This document shows, piece after piece, positions 1-11,300 of a DNA stretch of 64,000 nt. Origin of the DNA: Phoronis australis (Eukaryota > Phoronida > Phoronidae); assembly GCA_002633005.1 (NCBI GenBank), contig NMRA01000218.1:252334-316333 (forward strand). Direction: 5' to 3'. The position numbers were made by a program, and so were the translations under genes. Positions within the stretch are counted from its first letter, which is position 1. The number at the start of each line of letters is the position of its first letter. Under the pieces are notes generated by a model, which worked only from the letters and a program-made list of their open reading frames with translations, searched no databases and had not been told where the DNA came from.

Positions 1-869
1 GAAAGTGGCCCTGTGGAAACATGACGAACGACACCCGCCTCCCGTTCAGTAACGCTAGAACCTAGCTAAAAAGCAAGACTTCGCGAGATTACGTGAGATA
101 TTGCCGTGTATTTCAAATGAGAACACTTGACCTTGACTAGATTTTAGCTAGGTCCTAGCGTAGGTCCTAGCGTCTACTGAACGCACGCCCGGAACAGGTC
201 CGAGTGGTCATTAATGCGCATGCCTTGGTTTTACTTCCCATGTAATGGTTCAGGCGTGACTGAGTTAAAAGGTACCGAGTACCGATATTTAAAAATACTA
301 CTTGCAAACGACTTTTAACAAATGTCGTGACGCAAATGTGTTTTGTATGAAATACTTTCACCAAAAAACGTCGAATATGGAGACAACCGGTTGACTTTTA
401 GAGAAATCAGTCTTAACTTTCACCTGTTGATTCCTTCGTATGACTGCTAAGCTCTGACCAGCACAAACGGCTTGCTGGACAAGTTGAATGAAGCGTGATT
501 TTAGATTAGATCGTGATAGTGGAATTTCTTGATTTTTACACTCCAGGAGAATGGTACGTAATGGGAGTCCGAATGATCTCGTCACCAGTCTCGCAGACTT
601 GCCCCTTCTTTTCAACTTTCAACTTTTCTACTGACTGACTCCGTCACTGGCACCTCTTTATCATCTGATAGCTTGTTCTGGACCACAAACGCATAAGCTG
701 ACCAAAACGTCCTTGAACTGTAGCCAACATATATTCGAGCGGCTGGTTTAACTAGAAGAAACTAAGGTATCACGTTCGCTGTTCCTGCCTCTTTTGGCAA
801 TGGAATGTAAATCATGCCTACATTTTAAGCATTATCTATCCCTGGCCCGGGTCGTTAGCCGAATGAGTG
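1..869. other. No gene seen
   Basis: The short open frames here have no recognisable motif, no matching splice sites and no compositional bias. I see nothing I can name. Confidence 0.5.
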
Positions 870-1172
870 AACGTAAGGCACGTAAATTCATTATTATTAG
901 TGGCGTAAAATTAATGGCATAAATTAATTAGTTGATGCCTAAATTAACTTAAAAACGGCGTAAATCAATTATATTATTTGCGTCGCTAATTAACTGTTAA
1001 CACCGTAAATTAATTATTTACGGTATAAATTAGTTAATTTGCGCAAGTAATTCACGTGCGTAACTCTCACCCATTCAGCCAACAATACGTTTACTCCGCA
1101 AATGATCAATTTACGCCGTTAAAACTTAATTTAGCGGCAACTAATTACTTTACATCGCGTAAAATTAGAGGA
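870..1172. repeat. AT-rich degenerate ~21-bp repeat array, foldback-like
   Basis: A motif resembling GGCGTAAATTAATTA recurs at about 881, 903, 917, 937, 957, 980, 1003 and 1024, mostly 20-23 bp apart. From about 1085 to 1170 it reappears in inverse orientation (AATTTACGCCG, TAATTTAGCGG, TTTACATCGCG). Direct arms followed by inverted arms fit a foldback-type transposable element. TAATTA cores also resemble homeodomain sites, so a regulatory role cannot be excluded. The boundaries are approximate. Confidence 0.55.
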
Positions 1173-2956
1173 ATTCGTTGTGGCACAAGGGTATCGGTAA
1201 AACTTGACGGACACATGAACCGAGCCCATATACATGTATGCTGTTGCAGGAGTTTTTGTTTTCTTTTATATTACTTGAACTTTCATCGGAAGCCACTTTC
1301 GTATACAACTGGCTTATCATCGGACGCCACTTTTGTGTACAACTGCTTTAAACAGAGCTCTGTAACATAGTGGTTTTCTTTTCCAACCCGGTTTGTTAAA
1401 GCAAAACTGGAACACATTTGAGGCGCTTTCCACTACTCGAAAGAATGATTTTTTCGTAGTTGTTGCATACTGTACAACGAAAAATTGTTCTGGTGAGTAT
1501 AACAAAGAGCCTATCCAAATAGTTGGTACTTTGAGTACACCAAGAGCATTTTACCGCGTTTGGTTGAGTTATTCAATATCTGGTCTAACGAGTCCGTGTA
1601 ATCACATGAATGGTACAGTATATTTGTATGTAGCACACGGATTTGTTTAGTTTACACGACAAAAGCTTGTGTCGGTACCATCCAAATAACAGTTATCATG
1701 ATGTAGTATGTAATTCCTAGGTACAGCTGTACTGGTATTATGCTCACTAACCTTTTCTTAGGTAACGTTACCTCACGACCTTTTGGGGAACTTGAAAGGT
1801 ATACTGAATGGCGCGAAGCGGACAGCGCAAAACAATTATTCTCGATTCAGTGAGCTAAACTTGTAAGTCTATGAAGAAAGGCGGTTCGCGGTCCCCAGAA
1901 GACTCAGTGGCAAATACAGCTCAACAGTACATTGCAGGTCACCGAGTCCTTAACACGACCTAACCCGACCCCGAGAAACTCGTAACCATATAGAGGTAAG
2001 TGTTATAATATTGCGTCGGAGTGGGAATTTTTCAGTCCTTTTCAAACATCTTCTCCAGTTGGTGGATTTTCAATGACACAAGTTTAAAAATGTTCAGTAT
2101 CACCGGCATTAATTTCATGTACACTTTTCCTAACATTGGTGCCATTTAATTTATTAAATGCTATCTGAGAAGTCAAAATTGGTCTCATTAAATACTCCAC
2201 AGTGAGCGAATAACGCCCCTTCTTCAAACCCGCCATTGATTTACAAAATTATCTACTTGGCCCATTTATCGCTTTTGCTAAGTTTTGCCGTAAACTGAGC
2301 GTATAGAATCTCTTCATCAAAGTTGATACATATACCGTTCTACCCTTTAAAAGCCCCATGCAGCGCTACCTGTGATAACATTTGTTGGTGTTTACTGTGT
2401 TTTTTGAGAAATCCTTTCTTTTTTTTAATCTGGCAAATGAAGATTTATAATTACACGTCAGAAATGTAAAGTATTACAGATTGTCTTCACAGAAATTATG
2501 TTTGTGGGAAATACGCAAACAAACTAATTCCTCTAACAAACACATTAATTGACTGTTTCACGCATTAAAATCTGTCATTAGTGGGTTGTGCCATCCTAAA
2601 CATAACCTTAATTATGAAAATTCGAGATTGAAATTCTTGTCTACTGCGTTCTGTCATTTTTGTGTAGCTATTAATTACATTTGGGTGACAAATCCAGAGA
2701 TAACAGATTCATTAACACTGATATTATTGACCATTCCTGCCAACAAGAATTTTGTCAGGCCCGTAATTCTGTCTATCAAACATGTCAGTAATTTACATGT
2801 AAATGCTACACTGGCCCTGAATCTCTACAGAACATATGCATGTAGCTTTTTTCGTTTTCGGGCATGAGTGCTGACCGTGTGTATGCCAACCATGCTGGCC
2901 TCGAACTTATAGTTAAGTGTAATTTTAACAAGCCCGTGAGCGAGAGAAAAAACTTT
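1173..2956. other. No gene seen
   Basis: The reading frames at 1317-1650 overlap on both strands and have no domain signature. The stretch is AT-rich and contains two copies of the palindrome TACATGTA (about 1233 and 2796). Confidence 0.45.
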
Positions 2957-3064
2957 TGCACACACACACACACGCACGTACGCACGCACGCACGTACACT
3001 GTACGCACGCACGCACGCACACACACACATACACACACGCACGCACGCACACACACACACACAC
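2957..3064. repeat. Compound (CA)n/(CGCA)n microsatellite
   Basis: About 108 bp made almost entirely of CA dinucleotides interspersed with CGCA and CGTA tetranucleotides, followed by a short TTTA repeat. The Cys/Val-rich and Thr/His-rich frames across it on both strands are repeat translations, not genes. Confidence 0.95.
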
Positions 3065-3401
3065 ATTTATTTATTTATCTGCATCTTCCAGCACCTCGCC
3101 AAGTTTCTGACTGGAGTAAACGTATGATTTCGTGGACTATGAAGTGCCAAAGGGTTAAATTTTAACGAATTCCAACCGTTGACCCTGTGTCTCATAAATA
3201 ATTTTATTTATACATATTAAGAACAGGTTTAAAAGTCTTTAGTTGCAAAGAATCAACCCAAAAATGAAAAATATAATCTTCCGTTATCGAGGTTGTACTG
3301 TACGTAATGGGTGGAAGACTGTCTCCCTCCGTCTTGTTGTTTTTAGCAATGCATCACTAAGGAGTTGTGAGGAAAGTCTGCGGAGAGCCGATTTATTCAG
3401 A

Positions 3402-3594
3402 CATGAAAAGGAACGTTTGTGGATGCTTTAGTAACAGCGACTTGACTGAGAACGTCTCTGTGTTCAAATTTCCTAAAGACGCGGAACTTGCACAGAAACA
3501 GCATCGGTTTGTGTGCCGTACGAGAGCGTGGAATGTCAGTGTGAAACATGCGATTCGGTTGGGAGCCACCCTTTGTTCGGCACCTTTCAACTAG
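3402..3594 (+). pseudogene. Degenerate THAP zinc-finger-like fragment
   Basis: The frame contains FKFPKDAEL, the 'FPKD' core of THAP (C2CH) DNA-binding domains, and ends with LCSAPF where THAP domains have a Cys-Ser-x-His-Phe block. The N-terminal cysteine pair is squeezed to CGC, the zinc-binding His is replaced by Pro, and a stop follows at 3592-3594. Similarity seems to continue past the stop for about 17 codons. THAP domains occur in host regulators and in P-element-type transposases; too little remains to tell which. The second THAP-like fragment 1 kb downstream is on the same strand. Confidence 0.4.
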
Positions 3595-4630
3595 GAATCG
3601 TGTTTCGACCAAATACAAAAGTGACGTTACGATAAAGGACTCTCAACCTTGTTATTTATTTGCAAATTTTATAAATGACGAACAAACTGCTCCCGTTCAA
3701 TATGCTAGGGCAAGTGAAGCCAGGCCCTCATCCCCGGCCCAGATCGAGTGCTACGACACGTAGGGTTATGCGCCGTGTTTAGACCGTGCTCATTCAATCA
3801 CGACAACAGTGAATACGAGTGCCGGACTCAGGTTTAGTGTGACCTTTGCCAGTGATGTGTCTGTATTGCATAATAGTTGTCTAGTTCAACTTCAAGCTCA
3901 CAATCGTCCTCGTCTTCTGATCTTCTGGGTTTGGCCATTGCAAGTGATTGTTAAATGACCAAACGTCTTCCACCCATTAATTACACCATTTGGCGGGAAA
4001 CTTGGAAATAACTAATTTCTCTTCAAAATTAAAAAAACACTTATTAAGTTAGATGTGATGGTGTTCAATTCACATTCGCTAACTGAAACCTACAAAAGTA
4101 CGAAAATGCGTGGTTGGAATCCTTTAAACGTGTAGGCTACCTTTCTGCGCCTTGACTCGAAGTGTGCTTAATCAACGCGTAGTTTTGTAAGAAGCACCTA
4201 AGAGTTCTAAAACGAGTACGTTTTTGCACTTGAGAAATGTACTTAATCTGCGGGTACTTAAGCTTAATCTACGCGTACCTTTGCTTAATCAACTAGCAGT
4301 TTTAATCAGTCCGTGTAGTACAATCATGCCCGTGCTGTAGCTCACCGACATTGATTCTCAAAATGACGTAAGACATTGGGTGCTAGGCGACTTTTGGAGA
4401 ATGTTGCAGCTTCTTATCAAGTCACCACGTGCAGTGAGTAAGTGATGGCGCCGTTAAAGAAGAATGCCACCCGATTTAATTAGTTCGTTTTTACCGTCTT
4501 AATCGGTCTATATCCACATCGCCTCGGAAACGGTCGACCTTACTTTGCCGAGAGGTGTCGCGTTAACCTGTGAGGAAGGTGAGAAACGACGCAGCGACGT
4601 CAGTGGTTCATTTGCAGATTGAATGCCGCT

Positions 4631-4819
4631 ATGTTGCAGTGCATCGTTTCGGCTTGTCCGAACTATGCAGTTGCGAGTAAAGCGGTCGTTTTTCGACTTC
4701 CTCGAGAGTTCGAAATGCTTGGGAAGTGGCTCGCGGTAGTGAAGAATGAAAAGTACTTTGTTAATAGCAAGTATGAGGCCGTGAATCATCTCCGTGTCAT
4801 CTCCAGTCGTTGGCAGTGA
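4631..4819 (+). pseudogene. Second THAP-like fragment
   Basis: From the ATG the frame runs through a Cys-x4-Cys pair (CIVSAC), then VVFRLPREFE, a Trp six residues later (GKW), and NHLRVISSRW where a THAP domain would have an L-R-V-C-S-x-H-W block. The order Cys pair, F-R-x-P, Trp, C-terminal block matches THAP, but the last zinc ligands are not intact. A TTTGCAG acceptor-like site lies just upstream (4611-4617), so this may have been a 5' exon. It is about 63 residues; THAP domains are usually 80-90. Decayed THAP gene or transposase remnant; a chance frame is less likely but possible. Confidence 0.35.
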
Positions 4820-7800
4820 GTCTGACGAATGCCGACTTACAAAGAACTATGCATACGTTCCGTTGGCTGTGCGTGTTCAGGGCGCCTTTCTAGTATTTCT
4901 TGATCACTGTATTCCGGTTCGAACTGATAGCCTGTGAAACTTAACGATTCACCTGCGAAGTCTTGAACTCTCGTCTAGAAGTCGGGATTCTTTTGACGTT
5001 CTGCGTTCTGTTTCAAAATGAAATATTCTGGCCCTAACCAATGGTTATATAAAACTGAAACAAAGTATGTCTCATTAGATACAATTTGTAATTCCTTTGG
5101 AGTATTCGTGAGTGCAAATGTTTTGAGAAGCCAGCAATGAATAAACCGCTGCGTTACCGGCTTCAGATGCAACAAAGGTAGTTGACCGGGCACCGAGGCC
5201 GTGTGAGCGCATGCTAATTCAGTGTTTGCTGACAGAAACTGCTGTGAAAAATAACCCGATTTTCTATCCCACAGCCAGGTGTTAAGGGAATCTTTCTTTA
5301 CATAAACATTATTCAAATAATGATTGTCAATGTTACAACTTTTGCCCTGACGGTTCTGTGGCCAAAGGGGAACCTGAATTCGCGGCCCATGACGAGTAAG
5401 TAGATTTTCAGTTTCGTGGCTAATTCACCAACATAATCAGGTGCATATTACTTCTTTGGCTCACTAGTATAGTATTTTTTTGACTGGAAGTTAAGTTATG
5501 TTCGTGATGTCTTCAGTCCGGCCGCGATGGACCTGATCGGGTTTCGAGCCACTGGCCGGGATAACAAGCGTTTTGTGTGTTTAGAACTCAAAAAATCACA
5601 AGTCTAAACAACACAGGTATAGGATCTCATGTCTGTATTTCACGGAAGAATACTTCGAATTCATCTCCAAACAGACCCCAAACTCCTACTACGGACCTTG
5701 GTAAATTGGCCTGCCTAACTTTGTAGGCTACGGTGTGTCCAAATACCAATAAATCCGTAACAGTGAAATAAAACAACACGTTTTTATAAGAACTCGGTGT
5801 ATTTTTAAGGGTTTTACATCGAAGTTTGATGATTAATTGGTGTTAAACCATGAATTCAAGCGATAAGCTAACACCAGTAACTCATGTTGTGAACTGCTGA
5901 ACAGACTGCGTGTGAAACCAATGACGTCATTGGATAATTTCAACACCCCCGTCTGCCGTCAGGTGTCAGGTAACGCAACCGAACGTGCCGTTATCGAGTA
6001 GAAGTACTCGATCTAAATTGATACAAAACAGGTTGTTTTTTGGGTGGCATGCTCCTTTAACTGTGCTAAGAACACGTATGTTTCAAAGAACACTGATTAA
6101 GTAAAACTACGCGTTGATTAAGTAGCAACTTCTTGGCGACTTGAGATTTTCATTGGTCGCCGAACGCAATCCGAGGTCCCATTGGCGACCTGCAAGTTGT
6201 CAAGTCGACCGCTGGACAAGCAGCTGATAACCTTTTGCTCGGAACAGACTAAAATTACGTTATCTCTTTTCAAGAAATAAATCGTCGCATTAAAACTGTT
6301 TCTTTTACTAGAGAAAACTTGCAGCCTAACGCGCAAGCACATACATATAGGATGTGATCCGCCATGTGAACAGTCTGAGTGAAGTATTTGGAAAATCTGC
6401 CGAAAAAATGAAAGAAACTTAGGAATTCGAAGGGTATGGGATAAACACAAAACATACCTCGATTGGCGTATATGAAGTAATATCCCACTCGACATAATTC
6501 CGCGTATCGATCTCGACCGTCGGTCTCGGTCGATACGTAATAATGTCTCGTAGGATATTGTTTTATGTAGGCCACTCTCGATACGTTTTGTGTGTATATT
6601 GCGTCACCGCGATATCCCAGTCAAAACAACAAAAGACTGATAACAGTTGTATTGAACAGGGGTCTGAATTGGACACCATTGCGTGCGGGTGTTGTTTGAA
6701 GCAGTTTGAATTGTAAGGCGTTTCTCGCGGTGACGTAGGCAAAACCAAGCCAATATGCCTAACAGTTCGTTCCATTTGACAATTTATGAAGCTAGTGGGC
6801 TCAGAGCGATGCTCTTAACACACAGTAGGAACCGTTTAAGATAGGCTTTAACAATTTGTTCATCACGTTGTATTCTGCGGAGTGTTGAATACGTAAAACT
6901 TTATTTAATTTGGCTAAGGTGCCAGGTTTGTTTATTTATTTAAGTATTGGTGCTGTTGAAACCTCATGTCAGTCTCTACATGTACGCCCAAGGCATATAT
7001 TACTACCTTCTTATTTCTCTTTTTTGTTGCGTGGTCCTGAGTACTGTGCATATGTATTGATTTTAGTAGTTGTTATTTATTATTAAGTACATGTATAAGC
7101 GTATTATCTCTTTCTCTGTAACAGGTCGAGACACCAGTGGATTAGCGCTGTCTAGCGATCACTGGAACTATCTTGCTCACTTCACGTTTCCAAATGAAAG
7201 TTTTGCAGGAAAATAAAAATAGAAAACCTTTGTTAACTTCATTTGATGGCGTTTGAGAATTCCTGCACAACTGTTTGATGCTACGTTTCGCTCGACCAGA
7301 AATCGAAACGGGGTTTCGGTGTCTAACTGCCCGAACTCGAACTGATCATTGCCCTTTTGATAATTCTGCTTTCGTTAAACGCTCGAAATAAGTCACTTAT
7401 TTGAGTGCCTATGATTTTGTGCTCTAGTATATTATGCTTCACACAGGGAATTTCTTTTCTAGCCCAATTTCTTATGACCCTCAGATACGAGTTCCAGTTT
7501 GTACTCAACGGTGAAGCAGAAAATAGAGAAAATGATTGGCGCTCGAGTTCGGAGATTCAAGACCTCTGGCACGCATGTTAATGACATGCCCCTGCGTTTG
7601 TAAATTTACACGCACGCAAATGCAAACATGCACATCAACAGGCCAAGAATTTTACAATGACACTTGGCCTGCCTCAAAATCCAACTGCTGTCTGGTGGTT
7701 AGGTACTGACATTATTACGTTTCACACACAGAATAATTAAGTGAGGAACATGATATGGCAACACTGTACCAAAGTTTTAGATTGTAAAAGTCACATATCT

Positions 7801-8225
7801 TGTCCGATTTACAAAATTCAAAAGCGTAATCACGTGTACTTTTCACGAACTACGCAAATATGCTAGTTACAAACTCTAATCACGAAAATTTAAAAAATAC
7901 TATCTTCACCCCTAGTGTGTTTATGATGGGTCTCATTATCTAGAGAACGGTAAGATCAGCAGCCTGAAGCGATAACTACAACAGCTTGTCTTTGATCAAT
8001 GCCGTAAGAGTTCGAGATACACGAACTGCTCGAGTTGCCCAATCACGACTGATGAGGGTGTCGACGTAGTGGCAGTGTTAGTTTTCATTTTCCAAGTTGA
8101 CGCAAAGTATCTTGCTCAGAGTGAAAGAAGAAAGTGGGCAAAATTACTGTACACACCAAGTCTACAGAGCCATCATCAAAAGGCTAAGTTGTCTTTCAGG
8201 TAGACATCCACGTACTGGCCACCTG
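4820..8225. other. Intergenic; no gene recognised
   Basis: Open frames at 4975-5316 and 6118-6575 (both -) show no domain, signal peptide or supported splice sites. The stretch holds a CRE palindrome at 5918-5933 and leads into the 5' side of the apyrase gene. A TTTCAG acceptor-like site ends at 8199, 26 bp before the apyrase ATG, so the first coding exon may be preceded by an untranslated exon in this stretch. Confidence 0.45.
5918..5933. promoter_or_regulatory. CRE flanked by CCAAT boxes, perfect palindrome
   Basis: The 16-bp perfect palindrome CCAATGACGTCATTGG merges a full CRE/ATF consensus (TGACGTCA) with a CCAAT box on each strand. It lies 2.3 kb upstream of the apyrase start codon, with no closer gene. 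CRE and CCAAT elements are typical of animal promoters; use here is inference. Confidence 0.4.
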
Positions 8226-8393
8226 ATGACACCATCTTCAGTCGCAGCGCTGTTAGCGATCTCTTTGCTTTGCGATCACTGTAACGCCGATGATTTCAAC
8301 TATGTGGCTGTTATTGATGCGGGCTCATCAGGTAGTCGCATGCACGTGTACAGATGGAAGAAGCAGGTTAACGCCAGCCACGGAGTCCCAAGC
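8226..8393 (+). CDS. Apyrase exon 1 (signal peptide, ACR1)
   Basis: Encodes residues 1-56. The hydrophobic leader SVAALLAISLLC precedes ADDFNYVAVIDAGSSGSR, the nucleotide-phosphate-binding ACR1. Donor GTAAGT at 8394, phase 0. Confidence 0.9.
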
Positions 8394-11300
8394 GTAAGTT
8401 TGCATGACGCTTGTGTTATATACGGAAACAAGTACCAAAGTCACTTTTACATAAAAGCTACTTATAAATTTCTCATCTTTAAAGAGATGGGTTGACCTAT
8501 CCAGGTTTATCTTGTTAACTCTCTGTTGAGTACATTGCCGAGAAAAGCGTCTCCACCCACACAAAGCCTTGATTCATTCAATTGTTATGCGAGACAAAGT
8601 TTTATGAATGTGGCTAAATGCCATTGCTGTACAGTATGTTAAACTAGAGGCGGGNGGGTAAAACCACGCCCACTGGGACAGGATCAAACATGAACATTAA
8701 AGAAACATCGCCAGGAAAACGAATCAGCTGCAGAAACAAAAAATCTAACACGGGAGGGGAACCCCTCCTGACCTCCCTACGCTCGCTGTATGCGCCTCGG
8801 ATTCGCGCGAATCCTAAACCCCCCTGACTGAAAACGTAGATATACTACTGTGTTTGCTGAACTGAAGGTAACTGTGAACCTTCTTGGATTTAAAAAACTG
8901 TTTAAATATTCAGGGCTTGGAATTTTCTTCTTTTAAGAGGATTTCCTCCCTTTTTGGTTTCGATTTCCTTTTACTTGATTAAAAAGTTTCCTATCTTTTC
9001 GTCTCTTTTTATAATTATTTTGACTTTAGTCTTGGAATAACTTTATTTCAGTTAAATTTACAACACCATTTGTGTCACACAAGCCTATTTATTTGTGGAA
9101 CGATTCATCACCTGGAAAATGTTCCTCTTTTTGTCATTGGCCATTCCAAGCCCTGTATATCTCATTTGATAATACAGGCCATTAAATAATAAAGCACAAG
9201 GACACAATGGTGAGTCTGATATTCAGAAACAACTTACTTACGTTATGTGCAGACAACCTACATTTAGCTGTAAAAAACATGCTTGGTTCTGAAACAATGC
9301 ATTTAATTTCATTTCTTTAAAAAGTTTTTGGGAATTCATAAGCAATTGTGTGCGTGTGCTGTCATGGTTACTCTGATGCTGCGCGCGAGTGTCATTTGCG
9401 ACAACCGTGGAATTCTAACGAAGAACGCTTTCCGGCAATCTTAAGCGCGCCTGTGCGCCTTAACTTTAGGTGGCTTCCAGTTATTCACCCCTAGGGTTTG
9501 TTTCATTGAAAGTCACAAAATTCACTTTCTATGAAAGACCTAAGACAAAGTTTGGTCTAACACTCTCACTTCATAACTGCTCAATACAAGTTCAGCAATG
9601 GCACGTAATTTTGAGTGCACTGGTGTCGGTAACTAGCAGTTATTCATATTCTCAGAAACTTTGCACTTCTGCTGAAGTGAGATTTATTTATTTTTCAGAA
9701 ATAGTTTTGCGGGCGCTGACCAATGGCCTGTTTCATGAAAGGTGAGCTACGACTTCAGTCATAAATTTGGTCTTAACGCTCCCTTCAAATATATATTTCC
9801 AAAAATTAATCAAATCTCACTCCAACAAGAGCACAGATTTTCTAAGAATATACCCATGACTGCTAGTTACTGAGATAATCTTTTATAAATAATTCTACAT
9901 GTACATGTAGGCTCTAATGTGCATGTAGATGACTAAACAAGTGCCGGATTTAAGGGGGCCAAGGAGGGCCATGGCACCCCGGCCCTAAAATTCTCATAGA
10001 TGCCATTTGGCAGTACTAGTGTACCAATGTCTAACGGATAAATCCTGGCTAATACTCTGCCCCGGCCCCTCTAACTCAAAATCCTGGATCCGCTCCCGTA
10101 AACCTCTTGATTCAGTAATTTTGAAGTGTGTCAGCGTAAGACCAAATTTCTGACTAAGTCATGGAACATACCCCAAATACCTGACGGTCTGACGCCTTCA
10201 AGTCAGTTTTCATGAAACATATCCCATAAATCGCACAGGGGCATCAATGCAGCGGCTCGTGTAGCGAAAAGTAAGATTATATATTGCAGGTGAATGAAAT
10301 TAAAAACTTGAAGACGAAACCAGGTATCAGTACGTTAGCGGGCAAACCGGAGGAAGTGGCCAGCCACTTAAGGCCTCTTGTCAACCTAGCTCGTGACAGC
10401 GTACCATCAGATAGGCATGAAGACACACCCATTTACTTAATGGCAACCGCTGGTGAGCAAGTTTGCTTTCAAAACCCTACATGTATATGAAACCAGGCGT
10501 CCTTAATGACGAGTCCGTTGTCCGAAATCTTTAACGTAATTAACCATATATTTTGTTTTGACCTGACCACCTGGTTTCAGAATTAAACAATATTTCTATC
10601 CTGGGAGAAGCATTTTCTCAGTAAAGCTAAAAGTATTTTTGACTCGTACTTAAGTGATTAATATACACCTATTTACCGATTAATCTTATACATGGACAGA
10701 TCATGTCTTTTTCTTTGATATAGTAGAATGATCACTTCTAGGTACATGGCATATCCAACTAAGGTTATGTAGAGGTCAGCCTTAGGATAAGTGAATAGGA
10801 GTCTTCTCTCGGCAGTTGCATGTAATATTTCTAAATAGAATCTCAACTTAGTTCCCTAAGTCTTCGAGGCGTTTGTGTCTTGGTAACCAAAAATACTAAA
10901 ATGTTTTTTGTCAATTTATCTTCTTTATCAGCTCCTCTTTGGCTAATGGAAATTTCTTATGTAATACGTTTGAAAATTAACCTTTGATTTCAACGAAACT
11001 AAATAAGGATTTAGTCCTTAAATTGGGGGAGTTGCCTGGAAAGCTCCCTACTTATTTTCAAACTAGAAAAATAGTCTTAGATTTTACTCTCACGGTGTGT
11101 ATCAAAGCCTAATTGACTTAGTAACGTAGATAAAACAGCATTAAAAGAACAGTCAGTGCTTACAAAGGTCCAAACATATGTTGCAAATTTAGGGAACATA
11201 GATGGTTACCTATTTGGAACTGTTTCATGCAGCTGACAAAGAAGTCCAAAATTTCGTCTTAGTACGCTTCCGTTTCGGAATTATTGAAAATAAAGTCTTT

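Noticed and set aside
2806-3165. Four long frames of Cys/Val or Thr/His repeats on both strands
   Set aside because: Translations of the (CA)n/(CGCA)n microsatellite; no unique sequence supports coding.
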